64,000 nt of DNA from Nephrocerus scutellatus (GCA_947095585.1 OX352765.1:87380965-87444964), one strand, 5' to 3'. Positions 44,797 through 56,659 are shown, numbered from the stretch's first letter. The notes: generated by a model not told the origin, from the sequence alone. A program made the numbers and translations.

Positions 44797-46351
44797 ATAA
44801 ACAAACTAAACTAAACCTAAAGGCGGATAAGTTTTCCCAACTAACCGATATTTTACCGATACCGAACTTACGGAAGTCCCGACCCAACTTTCCGAACTTT
44901 TTATATACAAGTATCATTACTATTATTATTTTGCTATATCACCAACTTCAATCCCAATATTTCCAAGCCTACGCTACGTGCCTAGACAACGCAAATTCCG
45001 TATCCCTTGAAGCATACGCTAATTATAAAGAGAAAAACTATTACTAATAATTTGTAACATTCAGCTCAGCTTGAGAAGAAAGAACCCTGGGTGACCGGGG
45101 CTGTCAAGCGATATTCGAGCAAACAACGTTTCCAAAGTAAGGTTAGTACGTGTCTAGTGTTTGACTTTTTTAACTCAACTCAAGAGTCTTTAACAACATA
45201 AGAGCATGTCTAATGTTAACGTGACTGTAATTAAAAAGCCAAGTTTGAACATTCTCTTGCACACATATTAATGTATGTATTTCTGTATTTGCGTTTCCGT
45301 GTAACTATACAAGTTAAATTGTGCAAGTTGAATTGTGCAAGTTGAATTGAGCAAGTTAAATTATTCCCCAGGGGAATTGTGCCCAGTGGAATTGTATCCA
45401 GTGGAATTGTGTCTAGTGGAATTGTGCTAGTGGAATCGGCCGGTTACCGAATTCTAAAATACTTGAGTTTCGCTCAGTGCCAGAATTGTTGGCCTGTGGG
45501 CATGTACATGTGTAAGCACAGCGTAAAAATTAGTTCTCAGTCCAGAATGATGCTGAGATCGACTCTGAAACTACTGAAACTACAAATGACAAACAATGTC
45601 AGATATTTCAGTGGACTAATTTACAAGCTGTGTGAAATTTTTGAACTCAGTAAGTAACTCAACATCCCTTCCTAGCGGTTTTGTCAGGCCCGACTAAAGT
45701 TGTGTATATTGAAATCGCTCGCAGGGACGATTTCAGCTCAAGTGTATCAATTCTAGATATAGATTCCGACAAATTGGAGTACCTGTACCTGTAAATAAAG
45801 TCAATTTCTGTATTCCCGATTCGATAAAATACTCACGCCTTCAAAGTGCAAGTTCACAGACATTTACTTTTCTTTTTTTTCCAGTCCTTTATCTCAACGC
45901 CCACGATATGCCAAGCATTATTATACGCTTTACAAACGCATGCTCAAAATATTGGAAAAGACGCATTTTATAAGTTTATCAGATGACCTACTTTAGAAGT
46001 TTTGCTTATAATTAAGTTGTCATGTTCTGCAATGATATTTGGTTCAAATAAGTTTTGATGTTTCGCTTTGTAACGCAAAAAACATGATGAAGTCATTAAA
46101 TAACGATTTTTATGTAGATAACACTTCAATTAAAGAACAACACATTTAGCCAAAATTGTGTAACTGGGTTAATGATAACAATTGTCAATGTCAAACGATT
46201 TTCGCATATTGTTGGTAAATTTCCAAAGTTTTTTTTGTTGGTGTGGTGTGGTTTCACATCATCATGAAAAAAATAAGTTCAAAGTAATTGCTTTAAAATT
46301 GGACGCAATTTTCGTATATGATAAAAGGAGGAAAACTTTTCTCCAAAAAGG
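44797..46351. other. Intergenic, one tandem repeat
   Basis: No gene supported. Contains the tandem array at 45302-45437. Confidence 0.5.
45302..45437. repeat. Tandem repeat, about 15-bp units
   Basis: Successive CAAGTTGAATTGTG units change into CAGTGGAATTGTGTC units. The two blocks share the GAATTGTG core and are joined by ATTCCCCAGGGG. Confidence 0.8.
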
Positions 46352-46390
46352 TATATATTCCAATCTTTCTAAGAAAACGATCATCAGTTG
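46352..46390 (+). promoter_or_regulatory. Core promoter: TATA box and initiator
   Basis: TATATATT at 46352 is followed by the arthropod initiator TCAGTTG (A at 46386). Spacing is about 34 bp, which fits a focused promoter. It implies a 5' leader of about 64 nt and makes the ATG at 46450 the first in-frame start. Confidence 0.65.
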
Positions 46391-46449
46391 TTTCACAGTC
46401 AATACGACAACCACAAGTAGTAATAAAATTTCTTTCCTCACTCAGTAGG

Positions 46450-47034
46450 ATGCATTTTGGGATATTACATTTGACTCTATTCATAAGTCTTGCATCATTT
46501 GGCCACAGTGAAGTTTTTGAAATATGTAAAGGCGTTGCAAATGGTATATTTATGGTCAGTTCCAAAAGTTGCAGCAATTACATTTATTGCAATGGGGCGG
46601 ACTCTTTCGAAGGTGAATGCTTAGATGGTAATTACTTCAATCCGCATGAAGGGACCTGTGATCATAGAAAACTTGTTGAGTGCAGAAGTGATACACTGAA
46701 CGAAATAATTACAACTACAGAAACTAGTTCCTCATTGATAACCACCACATCTATTGGAACGATCCAAACGACAGATGTTCGGCCGCTTAAGATTGATCCA
46801 AGTACTACAGCTTCTACAACAGCTGCCACAACTCCAACTTCATTTAATGAGAGACCAAAATGTTTGCCCGGAAGGGATGAGCAATTGCCACATCCGGTCA
46901 ATTGCAACTATTACTACAGATGTTTAGGAGGATTTCTTACGGTCCTCCAGTGTTCGCCTAACTATGGTTGGGATATTGAGAGTAAAACCTGCGTACCAAA
47001 GGCTGAGGCAAAGTGCTACATGAAATCAATTTAA
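46450..47034 (+). CDS. Secreted protein with two chitin-binding (peritrophin-A) domains
   Basis: 194 residues, intronless. Residues 1-19 are a signal peptide (MHFGILHLTLFISLASFGHS). Domain 1 has the six-cysteine CBM14/ChtBD2 pattern (C26, C41, C47, C57, C70, C78) with the aromatic YIYC; domain 2 repeats it (C138, C152, C158, C168, C181, C189, with YYYRC). A Thr/Ser-rich linker (80-135) is a likely O-glycosylated spacer. Proteins of this type bind chitin in the peritrophic matrix or cuticle outside the cell. In-frame Met codons further upstream are rejected because they lie before the initiator. The 3' end is copied in the duplicated arms at 52.2 and 57.9 kb. Confidence 0.92.
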   Translation: MHFGILHLTLFISLASFGHSEVFEICKGVANGIFMVSSKSCSNYIYCNGADSFEGECLDGNYFNPHEGTCDHRKLVECRSDTLNEIITTTETSSSLITTTSIGTIQTTDVRPLKIDPSTTASTTAATTPTSFNERPKCLPGRDEQLPHPVNCNYYYRCLGGFLTVLQCSPNYGWDIESKTCVPKAEAKCYMKSI

Positions 47035-47655
47035 AAGCAGAAGAGATTGTTCATATTTTGTTGTTAACTTTATTTTAATTTTAAGTAAAGACGAGTAACA
47101 TAGATAATGCTAATGCTAACTACCGAAGGAAATTATTTACATTGTTTCTCTTTTATTTTTGAATTCGTCATAATGACAGCTACATTGTTTTGATTGTGAA
47201 AATGGAAGATAATTTCACTTAACTTTACCCTATGTAAGTATTTAGGGATTCTTCCGTATACACGAATCCTCAGAAGGCTACCTTGAACATCAGTAGTAAT
47301 ATTGATATTGTCGATGTTTTTTAAGAGGAATTTGGATCAAAAAGATCATTTTGTGACACACCAACCAACACATGTGCTTTTGAACCATTTTTGAAGTGAA
47401 ACTTCTTTGGTCGCGTTGTGAGTAAAATTTCAAGGTTGCAGCGTTTTATGACGTCATAATGCGAAACGATTTGGTACATGAAGAACGCAAAGAAAACAAA
47501 AAGAACTATGTATTCTATATTCGTTATTGGGCTAGTATGACAAGCATAGATGAACCGCGCGTTTTTGTGATTTACTGCAGTCTCAGCGAATGCACATTCA
47601 CACACTAGTTTGTAATTTGAATGTTAGAGAGAGAAAAAGAGGGGGAACTATACTA
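47035..47655. other. 3' flank of the chitin-binding gene
   Basis: 47053-47095 is identical over 43 nt to the reverse complement of 57901-57943. GAAGTGAAACTTCTT occurs near 47393. No gene seen. Confidence 0.6.
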
Positions 47656-48959
47656 ACGGGTGTTTTTTTAAGAGGTTGCCGATTTTTTTTTTGAATAAAA
47701 CACATATAAAATTATGAAATGACCAAAATTTTTTTTTATTTGGTAGATAATTTTTTGGCATTTAACATTTAAACACAATTTCTGGCATATGGCTACCACG
47801 ACTATTTTTCACAAATGTCATTCTGGAGGTCCAATTTTCCAGCACTTTTTCAAGCATTTGAGGGCGTATGTCAGCAATGACACGTTGAATATTGGTTTCC
47901 AAAGCGTCAATCGATTGAGGTTTATCCACATAAACCAATGACTTCACGTATCCCCACAAAAAGTAATCGAGTGGCGTCAAATCGCACGAACGCGGAGGCC
48001 AATTCACCGGACCATTTCTCGAAATAATGTTGTCGTTGAAAGTTTCTTTCAATAAGTCGATTGTTTCACGTGCTGTATGGCAAGTGGCACCATCTTGTTG
48101 AAACCACATTTCATCCATATCCATATCTTCAAGATTTGACAACAAAAACTCATTTAACATGGTTCTGTATCGATTTCCATTCACGGTAACGCGTCGTCCT
48201 TCCTCATTTTTAAAGAAATATGGACCGATGATCCCACCAGCCCATAGACCGCACCAAACAGTACATTTATCAGGATGCATTGGTAATTCTTGAACGGCGT
48301 GTGGATTATCTTTGCTCCAAATGCGACAATTTTGTTTGTTGACGTATCCATTTAACAAAAAATGCGCCTCATCACTGAAGAGAATTTTACGGTAAAAAAA
48401 TGGATCTTCGTTCAATTGATTTAACGACCAATCACTGAATTCACGGCGCAAACGATGGTCGTGTGGCTTTAATTCTTGCACCAATTGAATTTTGTATGGC
48501 ACCAAACCCAAATCTTTACGTAAAATTTTCCATAAAGTCGATGGACAAAGTCCAATTTGCTGAGCACGACGACGAATCGATAAATTGTCGTTTTCTTCGA
48601 CACTGGCCTCAACGACAGCAATATTTTCTTCTGTACGAACTCTTCTCATTCTTGTCGGTGGCTTGGCATCCAAAAGAGTGAATGTAGACCGAAATTTGGT
48701 AATTACGTTCTTTATGTTGGTCTCTGACGGACGATTATGTGCACCATAAAATTCACGAAGTGCTCTATAAACATTTTTAATTGAACACTGATTTTGAAAA
48801 TAAATGTCCACGATTTGAAAACGTTGTTCTGGAGTTAACCTATTCATAATGATTTGCCAAACAATACTGAGTAGAAATGCCACTTTGAGCTGTCAAAACA
48901 ACTGTCATAAAATAAAACGACATCTATCGGAAAAACAAACCTCCTTAAAAAACACCCTT
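47656..48959 (-). mobile_element. DD41D mariner (rosa type), copy 2, apparently intact
   Basis: 1304 bp flanked by TA on both sides. Inverted ends ACGGGTGTTTTTTTAAGAGG and (from the other side) AAGGGTGTTTTTTAAGGAGG, matching over most of 20 bp. It contains one uninterrupted transposase gene. Close identity with copy 1 over the whole length indicates recent activity. Confidence 0.93.
47762..48847 (-). CDS. DD41D mariner transposase, intact frame
   Basis: 361 residues from MNRLTPEQ to FKC. The N-terminal part has a helix-turn-helix (SIKNVYRALREFYGAHNRPS), a second DNA-binding block (RRRAQQIGLCPSTLWKIL), then the catalytic domain. Acidic residues are D159 (LFSDEAHF), D252 (FQQDGATCHTAR) and D294 (LTPLDYFLWG). 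Exactly 41 residues separate the last two, hence DD41D. The size is normal for mariner transposases (about 345-360). It acts in the nucleus to cut out and reinsert the element at TA sites. No stop or frameshift seen. An in-frame extension above 48847 lacks an ATG. Activity itself is not shown by sequence. Confidence 0.93.
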   Translation of the reverse strand: MNRLTPEQRFQIVDIYFQNQCSIKNVYRALREFYGAHNRPSETNIKNVITKFRSTFTLLDAKPPTRMRRVRTEENIAVVEASVEENDNLSIRRRAQQIGLCPSTLWKILRKDLGLVPYKIQLVQELKPHDHRLRREFSDWSLNQLNEDPFFYRKILFSDEAHFLLNGYVNKQNCRIWSKDNPHAVQELPMHPDKCTVWCGLWAGGIIGPYFFKNEEGRRVTVNGNRYRTMLNEFLLSNLEDMDMDEMWFQQDGATCHTARETIDLLKETFNDNIISRNGPVNWPPRSCDLTPLDYFLWGYVKSLVYVDKPQSIDALETNIQRVIADIRPQMLEKVLENWTSRMTFVKNSRGSHMPEIVFKC

Positions 48960-48984
48960 TATATTGGTTGTTGGGATATGGGGG

Positions 48985-49240
48985 CTGTTTTGGAGGTCCA
49001 TTAAGGGTCTTTTGAGACTCGTGGAGGTCTTACCTTTTTAGCGTATATTGGGGGTCTTTTTGGGGCATTTCTAGAAGCTCTTGGAGGTCTTTAAAAGATC
49101 TTTTGAGCGTCTTTTGGGGGTCTTCTTAGAGTCGTTTAGAGGTCTTTTAAGGTTCTTTTATGGGGTTCGTTTGTGGTCTTTTGAGGGTTTTTAGTACTCT
49201 TCTGGAGTCTTTTGATGGTCTTTTAAGGTCTTGTGCGCAT
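48985..49240. repeat. GGTCTTTTGGGG minisatellite (copy 3)
   Basis: About fifteen degenerate GGTCTTTTNGGG units begin 26 bp right of the DD41D element. Confidence 0.75.
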
Positions 49241-50194
49241 TAAGGCATTGGCACAGAAGGCTACAAGAATATTTTATCAATAAAAAATAAAGATGGGAGA
49301 AAATTATTTTCGTAGCTATTTATATATCTGTTAATTAAACATTATTCTGTTTTTACATCCCCAGCTACTTTCATATAGTATGGAGGTGCTGCTCTTCTTG
49401 GCACAGAATATCATAAAATACCACTTATTTTGGGTGATTTAAATTTTGCATCTAATGATTCGATACCATTAAATAACTTTCTGCGTGAAAAATTCATTCT
49501 GCATATAAATAATGATCCTAAAATAGCAACATAGTTCATAGTTATCATAACCCTACAGTGCCAACTACTCGTATACAAATGCAACACAAGATAACACTGT
49601 TAATACAGACGAGAGAAGTAGTATATTTTTCAATGTAACCATAATGCTATAGATAACATTTTGCATGTTACTTTAAAATAACTATAACATTCGCGTAGTG
49701 TCAATCTCTTCTGGCTAAACATAACTTCAATTTAACTATAGAAGGGCCGCTCATTTTTTCTAGCATGGCTATAGTCTAACGTATGATTTAAATTTGTTGC
49801 GTGCGAGAAAAAATAGATAACATTTCCCATGTTACTATAAAATAACAATAACATTGCTGTGCAGTTAAAAGACAACACAAATACATATTTCGGTTATGTA
49901 CAGATTGATTGCAAGTCGGTACAGCATAGCGTAGCCGAAGTTTAAAGCAACTCGAAAGATGGGATGGATCTACACGCTGACTTTGAAGTCGTCGTCTTTT
50001 ATTCGTAATTCTTTGTTGCTCGCTTAACTTTTTTCGTTAATCTCAGTAATCGCATATGCATATTGACTGAATTTTCATATGCTTAGGCTTGCCATATCAA
50101 ATTTACCAAAAATATAAAAATGTAAATAATCACGAGAAACATGTTATTTCGTATCAACCTTCCCCACCACAAATCACCTGCTCACCAAGACAGT
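49241..50194. other. Repeat-rich flank of the duplicated region
   Basis: 49607-49660 (AGACGAGAGAAGTAGTATAT) has a match at 59218, and 49922-50010 (AGCATAGCGTAG, TTTGAAGTCGTCGTCTTTTA) has one at 61268-61352. No gene. Confidence 0.55.
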
Positions 50195-50390
50195 CCATTT
50201 ATTTCAAGACCCACAAAGAACCTCCCAGGAAACCCCTCAAGCCCCCTAAAGACCCACTCAAGACTCTCCTCAAGACCTCAAGATCAAGATCCTTCTCAAC
50301 ACCTTCACGAACCACTTTCAAGACCCGCTCAAGATCTCTTCAAGGCCCTCTTAAATATTCCACTAAGCCCTATTAAGATCGCCCTAAGAT
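50195..50390. repeat. CTCAAGACC minisatellite (copy 4)
   Basis: Repeated CCCTCAAG/CTCAAGACC units, the complement-orientation form of the GGTCTTTT family but shifted towards a GGTCTTGAG motif. Confidence 0.65.
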
Positions 50391-51839
50391 TCCAATTGTA
50401 TAAGTGGTGCTCGAGTGTTAAGCGTACTAACGGACAGACAGCCAGAGACGTTGTCTGTTTTAATATTTACAAATATATACAAATAAGTATATTAAATACT
50501 ATAAATATATATTTACTTTAGTTTAGTTCAGTGCAATTCCTTACGCGGTGACTTAAGTGCTTACACATTAAAGAATAATAAATTATTAAATAATTATTAA
50601 ATAAATGATACTGTAAAAATTATTATTTTTACTAGCTATCCGCATGACCCATCCCACTGACAATTTTGGAAACATTTTATGATTTATGAACAATTCACAA
50701 TAACAAAATAATACCAACATAATCAAAACAAAAGGTAAAAGACATACTGATTGAGTTGCTTTCACATTTATGATATTAGTAAGGATATATCTAAAACTAC
50801 ATAAATTTTGATACATATTTGCAATTACTAAAAAATATAAACTGCGAATGTCGAATTCTATTCACTTTTTTTGAAAAATCTCGATTTGGTGGTTCTAATA
50901 GAACAAAAAAACATTTGATCTGTTTTTGTAGTTGTGTTGGTAAACAAAAACTATTGTTTATAATTGTAAGACACAATTTTATAACCTCCCACTCCAAAAT
51001 AACCTAAAAATAGTCACAATACAACATCCAATTCTTGAATGACGCCAACCAAAATGTTGTGTTTAGATTTTTAGCTGTAATTTGTAATAATCAACAATTA
51101 ACATTTATCTCTTTTCCATGTTGGGTTCTTCGTGGGTTGAACCTGTATTAGCGCAAACATGGAAACGAGGTTGAGTTTAGTTTTCGTTAAACTCAGTTTG
51201 AACTCAACGAAAATACCTTGGTAGATCAGAGTTGACATTCAAAATGGCAAATATTATTATTTTGTAAGTAATCGTCGGATTTTGTATTCTATGATCAAAA
51301 TTTCAACTCAGTTTCAAATTTGAAAACTTGGAAACGTGTGACGCCATATTGCATTTGATGAAATTATTTCAACCAAACCCAGCTCTTTTCTATTTCATGG
51401 AAACGTAGTAATTTCTACGTGTTAGTAAATTTGGAAGAAAAGTGGGGGTAAATCTTAAAAATGCGTTTTCTGAAATTTGATGTAGACAATCTTTTGATTT
51501 TTTGGGTAAATAAAACACAACCCCTTGAGCTGACGGCATTTTTTTTATTCAGATCAAGATATTTCGGTCATTAGAAAGAACATCACATAGGTGATTGAAA
51601 GACACATTTAAAAAATCAAACCATAAAACTTCCATGTAAATTTCTAATTGGATACAACGGACATACACATGTATGAAAATTTGAAATAAAATCGCATTAA
51701 TTTTTTATAGTCAGTATAGTCAGTAGTTATAGTCAGTATATATATATGTAGTTCATATCAGATACCTAATCGTTATCTGAAATCGTGTATAAATATTGTA
51801 ATTAATTAGGAAATCCCTCGACTACCTCGGGACTCCACT

Positions 51840-52030
51840 CAAGACCTATTGAAACGCCTTTAGGATGCCTCAAAAAACCTCCTTAAGACGCCAGTTAAGA
51901 TTGCCTTAAACCCACTCATGACTCTCCGTAAGAGACCACTAAGACCCCCTTCAAGTCCCCGTAAAAACCCACTTAAGATGCCCTGAAGAACCCCTCAAAC
52001 CATCCTCAAGACACAACTCAAGGCCGCCAC
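51840..52030. repeat. Minisatellite in left arm (AAGACNCCC type)
   Basis: Units such as CTCAAGACCTA, TTAAGACGCCA and CACTCATGACTC. The mirror array lies at 58130-58330 in the right arm. Confidence 0.65.
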
Positions 52031-52549
52031 TAAACACCCAATCAGAACGACAAAAATACCTTCCAAATTTTTACAGAGTGTTGTCATCGAGATATATCTA
52101 TGAGTGCAGTTTGAATAAAAACTTTTAATTTCCGAAAAATTTGTATTTGAACCCCTCGACTCTGCACACTCCGATGAAACTTTAAACAATTAATAAAATC
52201 AATTTAAAATAATAAGAATTTATATTTTGTTGTTAACGTAAAGACGAGTAAAAGTGATAATTAAATGTAGAATGTGCTATCTACGGTAGAAAATAGTTTT
52301 TCATGTTTTTCTTTCCTTTTTGAATTTGTCGTCGGGCGGCATTTATGAAACAAATTTATATATCTCTCGGCGCAACGCGCAGATTTTGCATATTGCATTG
52401 CAGATTATATTTCTATAACGGAGGAGTGTATGCAACTCAATCTACGACTTATGACTTGCAGGAATTGAATTGCACTACATAGCTTTCCGCAAATGCGCAA
52501 AACCAAACCATGTCGCACCGAAATAATTTCACTGCGATAAGGATAAGGA

Positions 52550-52765
52550 TTAGAAAATGTTTCTTTGAATGAGCGTATTTTGACAACTGTACCATTCTCT
52601 TAGGCTTTTTGGTGGGAAATATGCTGAAAACCCTAAAGGAGCACACGTAATTATTAAAGGAACTACAATAATGACAATTGAGTGGCGCAGAACATAGCGG
52701 GTGTGAGGCATCGGATTAAATTGGAATGATCGGTCTATATGGTACTCATACGTCATACCCGACAT
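52550..52765 (-). CDS. Unrecognised 71-residue frame with one hydrophobic segment
   Basis: From ATG at 52765 the frame reads MSGMTYEYHIDRSF and then a hydrophobic run (IVIIVVPLIITCAPLGFSA) and ends QNTLIQRNIF. The equivalent right-arm sequence (about 57411-57621) is broken by frameshifts. No family recognised. It may be a remnant of a gene that was convergent with the chitin-binding gene. Confidence 0.25.
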   Translation of the reverse strand: MSGMTYEYHIDRSFQFNPMPHTRYVLRHSIVIIVVPLIITCAPLGFSAYFPPKSLREWYSCQNTLIQRNIF

Positions 52766-53334
52766 TAGGTTCTTTATCTTTTCTAATACATTTTCCGATG
52801 ATGTTGAGAAAAAGGGAAGTGAATTAGTATTTTCTTTCTTCTCTGACAAACTATTTGTTTTGTAGCTATATGGGAAATCAGAATTTATTATAACTATGTA
52901 CAGCAGCCGATTCCGGTGAATAATGTAGATGCGTCATTAACAACCGGCATAGCATACTTATGGCGTATAGCGAATTGCGCCGTTGAACTGTTGAAATTAA
53001 GATACCTTTATTAGCCCATCCTAATTCAAGTCTTTGCATATGTACACCGAATCGTAATTGCCTATACCGACCTTTTTTAATCTGAAATATTTAAATATAT
53101 AGAGAAAAAAGAATCAATCCTACGGACAAAAAAAAGAAAAACTCGAAGTGTAGAATGCTTCCCGCTCCATTTCAGGTTAACCAACAAGTATATATGATGA
53201 TGCTGATGACCACATGTAACACCTAAATGGAATGTACGCAGTAGTTTAAATAAGTTTGTCTAAAATATGAAATGATTAATGAAAAATAAAAAACTATTTT
53301 ACAATTTAAGAACACATTTTTATTTTATGTCTTA

Positions 53335-53499
53335 TTATTTTCCACCATAACGTGGGTTATTGGGATTTAATTGATTTGCGTGATTATCCTTATCAGCTTG
53401 CGTTCCGGCTCCGCTATAGGGAGCAGTGTGACCTGGACCCGTTTTAGTATCTGTTGGATTGCACTGATTTGTGCGGTTTTGTGTTTGCTTTGGATCCAT
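53335..53499 (-). CDS. 54-residue hydrophilic protein, gene copy A
   Basis: Intronless, starts MDPKQTQNRTNQCNPTDTKT and continues with GPGH, YSGAGTQADKDNHANQLNP and a PRYGGK end. It is rich in Asn, Gly, Thr, Pro and Asp with one Cys; no signal peptide, helix or known domain, so probably a disordered intracellular protein. It differs from copy B at two residues (6-7, Thr-Gln for Ala-Glu). Own TATA box and initiator lie about 180 bp upstream, and a minus-strand AATAAA (53319-53324) lies 11 bp past the stop. I do not recognise the family. Conservation of the frame in three copies argues that it is real. Confidence 0.7.
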   Translation of the reverse strand: MDPKQTQNRTNQCNPTDTKTGPGHTAPYSGAGTQADKDNHANQLNPNNPRYGGK

Positions 53500-53644
53500 C
53501 TTCAAATTTGGTTTACTGTATCAAGTTCCAAGTTGTAACTGGATTAGATGATTGATCACCAACGAGTAACTGCACAAAATGATGAACGATAAAAACTGGA
53601 TCTGCTGACTAAGTGACGATGCACGAGGACGACTGAAACTCGAA

Positions 53645-53680
53645 ACTGAAATAAGCACAACATTTAACAAGTATTTATAC
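53645..53680 (-). promoter_or_regulatory. TATA box and initiator of copy A
   Basis: TATAAATA (53679-53672, minus) and TCAGT with A at 53647, 32 bp apart. The same arrangement is present in copies B and C. Confidence 0.7.
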
Positions 53681-54275
53681 CCAATTTTAAAAATGGGTTT
53701 GCTTTCGGCCATGTTTATCTATATCATTCTATATCAAAAATAATAAAACGGAAGTACAATATTATGGTAAGTTGTAGGATTTTTCTGTTTCTTTTATTAT
53801 GTCGTTTTTTGTTTGTTTTAGAAATCTGCGCTCGAGTTTAAATTTTTTCTTGGTAAATTGAACACAAAAACCGAGAATCTTTGGCTTACATTGTTTTGTT
53901 GCACGCGTTGTTGTTGCAGTTAATGAAAAGAGGTGTAAATCTCCTAACTATCCGTATAGTGTTTTTTTTTGAGAAAACGAACAACTTGGCAACAAGGAAT
54001 TAATTTTCGCCAGATTCTCAATGGAAAAAAATGACATTGGAAACCTCGTTCAGCGAGTTCATTCTGAGTGCTTTTGTCACTTTTGCCTTTTTTTGGAAGA
54101 GCTATCACTTGAATCATTATTGCTCATGAATCAAATATTAAAAACATAATAGCGTATGTTGGTTTACTTGTGTTTCAAAACGAAAAAAAAATCAAATCTT
54201 GACTGGTCAAATATAAATGACAACCCTAGTTCAAGTGGCTCACACTTCGACCTAAAAAGATCTATTGTATCTATG

Positions 54276-55744
54276 TATGGGTGTAGTTACTTACAAACTC
54301 CCTAATGAAGGATCGTATTTTCTTAGTTGCATAGTTTCTCAGATCTGCTGACGAAGATATTGCCTTATGGAAAATATGTCTCCTTAACCAAAGTAATGCT
54401 GGGCATTAGCAGAGAATGTGCACGGAGGATTCATCAATGATTGAGCAGAACCTACATTCCGAGTCTGGACCTAGATTAATTTTGCTAAGGAAAATTAAAA
54501 ATATTTATTAGACAAAAATAATGTCTCTAATGACGAGCAATTTAATGCAGTAGTACTAGATCAATGCATAAATGTTAAACCCGACCAGGAACATTTTATG
54601 AAAATGAAATGAATCGAAATTTTGTGTTTTTCACATATTTTTACGTTCATCTCTTATTTCTTTACGTATCAAACAATTGTTATTCTTGTGGCAAAGCAAC
54701 TTCGGTATAGTCACAGTGATTTTATATAATTAGTTACATAACTAGTGGAAAAAAATGTTTAATGGAAAACGGCAATTAAAAATGCTAAACAATGAAGTTT
54801 GGCACAATTTAAGACATTGCCGTCAGTTCTTAGAACTAATGACTTCAATGTGCGAGCTTTTCTAAGTCCTAAGCGGCATATACACATACACAGGTCAAAA
54901 ACTCATCAAGCATGCGAGAGTGTATTAGTAAATTCTTTTTTACTTTGCATATACACACATCAAGCATTCTTCAATCATTCTTTTTTACGTAAATTTTGAA
55001 ATGAAAGCACGAGGGTTTTATGCTTGACACAGACGATTGCTGTATGGCTGCACTACTAGCGCTAGCGTTGAAGAAGAAAAGTAAAATGGTCCGGAAGAAA
55101 CGGGTGTGGATGAAAGAATGGCTAAAAAACAGCCCATAAAAATTAAAATTTTTCTTGTAAATTCTCTAATTGAAGATACAAGTGTATAAAATTTGAAGAA
55201 ATTGGATACTTTTCTTTAATTGTGTGGGTGCCCGCTAATCGCGGACAAAAAGTGTTGTCCATCGGAGATAAAATTTCGTATAAGATTTGAATTTGTCAAT
55301 CAGGAATACACATGTGTATAAAATTTGAAAAAAATCAGTTCCTTTTTTATAAAATTGGTATCTTTCAAATTTTTACAAAAAGTGTTGTCCATCGGAAATA
55401 CACATGCGTATAAAATTTGAGGAAAATCGGGTAAATTTTGTAAAATATTTGTATGGGAGCCCCTCGACCTCGAGGCCCGAGGGACCTAAAATTAATAGAA
55501 AGTGTTAATGTAAAAAAGCTGCTAGCCGTCTGAAAAAAATGTAAACTGAATTACATTTTCAATGCCATTTTTTTTGGCATTTTCGCATTGTTGTCACTAA
55601 CTGACAAGCTATATATATAATCTATCTAAAAATAAAGTATTTTTATTGGGAAAAAGCCATGGATAAACGAGATAGCAAGTTATTTTTTTGCCCAATTTTC
55701 AAAGTGCATGGAAGATGGCTTTGATCGGAAAGAGCTACTATTAC
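54276..55744. other. Spacer between the inverted arms
   Basis: About 1.5 kb of single-copy and repeat sequence with no gene. It contains an inverted 'CCCATACAAAT' repeat copy. Confidence 0.6.
55140..55500 (-). repeat. Dispersed repeat family 'CCCATACAAAT' (copy 3, inverted)
   Basis: GAAAATCGGGTAAATTTTGT, AAAATATTTGTATGGGAG and CCCCTCGACCTCGAGG are the reverse complement of the blocks at 984-1080. The segment around GTGTTGTCCATCGGA occurs twice. Confidence 0.65.
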
Positions 55745-56493
55745 TACTATAACTAGATACAATAGATCTTTTCAGGTCGAAGTGTGAGCCACTTGAACTA
55801 AGGTTGTCATTTATATTTGACCAGTTAAGATTAGATTTTTTTTTCGTTTTGAAACACAAGTAAACCAACATACGCTATTATGTTTTTAATATTTGATTCA
55901 TGAGCAATAATGATTCAAGTGATAGCTCTTCCAAAAAAAAGGCAAAAGTGTCAAAAGCACTCAGAATGAACTCGCTGAACGAGGTTTCCAATGTCGTTTT
56001 TTTCCATTGAGAATCTGGCGAAAATTAATTCCTTGTTGCCAAGTTGTTCGTTTTCTCAAAAAAAAAAACACTATACGGAAGATTTAAATTCCCCTCTAAC
56101 AGATCTTTTTAAGTTAGGAGATTTACACCCCTTTTCATTAACTGCAACAACAACGCGTGCAACAAAACAATGTAAGCAAAAGATTCTCGGTTTTTGTGTT
56201 CAATTTACCAGGCAAAAATTTAAGCTCTAGCGCAGATTTCTAAAACAAACAAAAAACGACATAATAAAAGAAACAGAAAAATCCTACAATCTTACCATAA
56301 AATTGTACTTCCGTTATATTATTTTTTGTTGGTCAGAATGATATAGAAAAAAAATCGCTAGCCAAGCAGCCATAAAATAACGGCATAATGAACACTAGTG
56401 CCATTCCCTTCTCGCTACCCATAATTATGCTTTAACACTCTACTGTAGATTTATTCAAACATGGCCGAAAGTAAACCCATTTTTAAAACTGAG

Positions 56494-56530
56494 TATAAAT
56501 ATTTGTTAAATGTTAGTGCTTATTTCAGTT
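56494..56530 (+). promoter_or_regulatory. TATA box and initiator of copy B
   Basis: TATAAATA at 56494-56501 and TTCAGTT with A at 56527, spacing 33 bp. Predicted leader is about 133 nt. Confidence 0.7.
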
Positions 56531-56659
56531 TCAGTCGTCCTCGTGCCTCGTCACTTCGTCTTTGTCAGCTAGTCCAGTTCTTCATCGTTCATCCTTTTGT
56601 GCAGTTACTCGTTGTCGTTGGTGATCAATCATCTATTCCAAAGTAAACCAAATTTGAAG

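Larger units (their letters stand above)
50960..54275 (+). repeat. Left arm of a large inverted duplication
   Basis: Matches the reverse complement of 55745-59125 throughout, with small indels: from TATAACCTCCCACTCCAAAA at the outer end, through the 54-residue gene, to AAAAAGATCTATTGTATCTA at the inner end. It includes a minisatellite, a remnant of the chitin-binding gene 3' end (about 52193-52250) and gene copy A. The outer part (to about 51660) also matches 63100-64000 in direct orientation. Confidence 0.85.

Noticed and set aside
46318..46449. Longer N-terminus for the chitin-binding protein
   Set aside because: The added residues lie upstream of the TATA/initiator pair, and the signal peptide begins at 46450.
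56461..56659. In-frame 61-residue frame above gene copy B (also 53521-53712 in copy A)
   Set aside because: It contains the TATA box and initiator, and the frame is not kept between the arms; the downstream 54-residue frame is.
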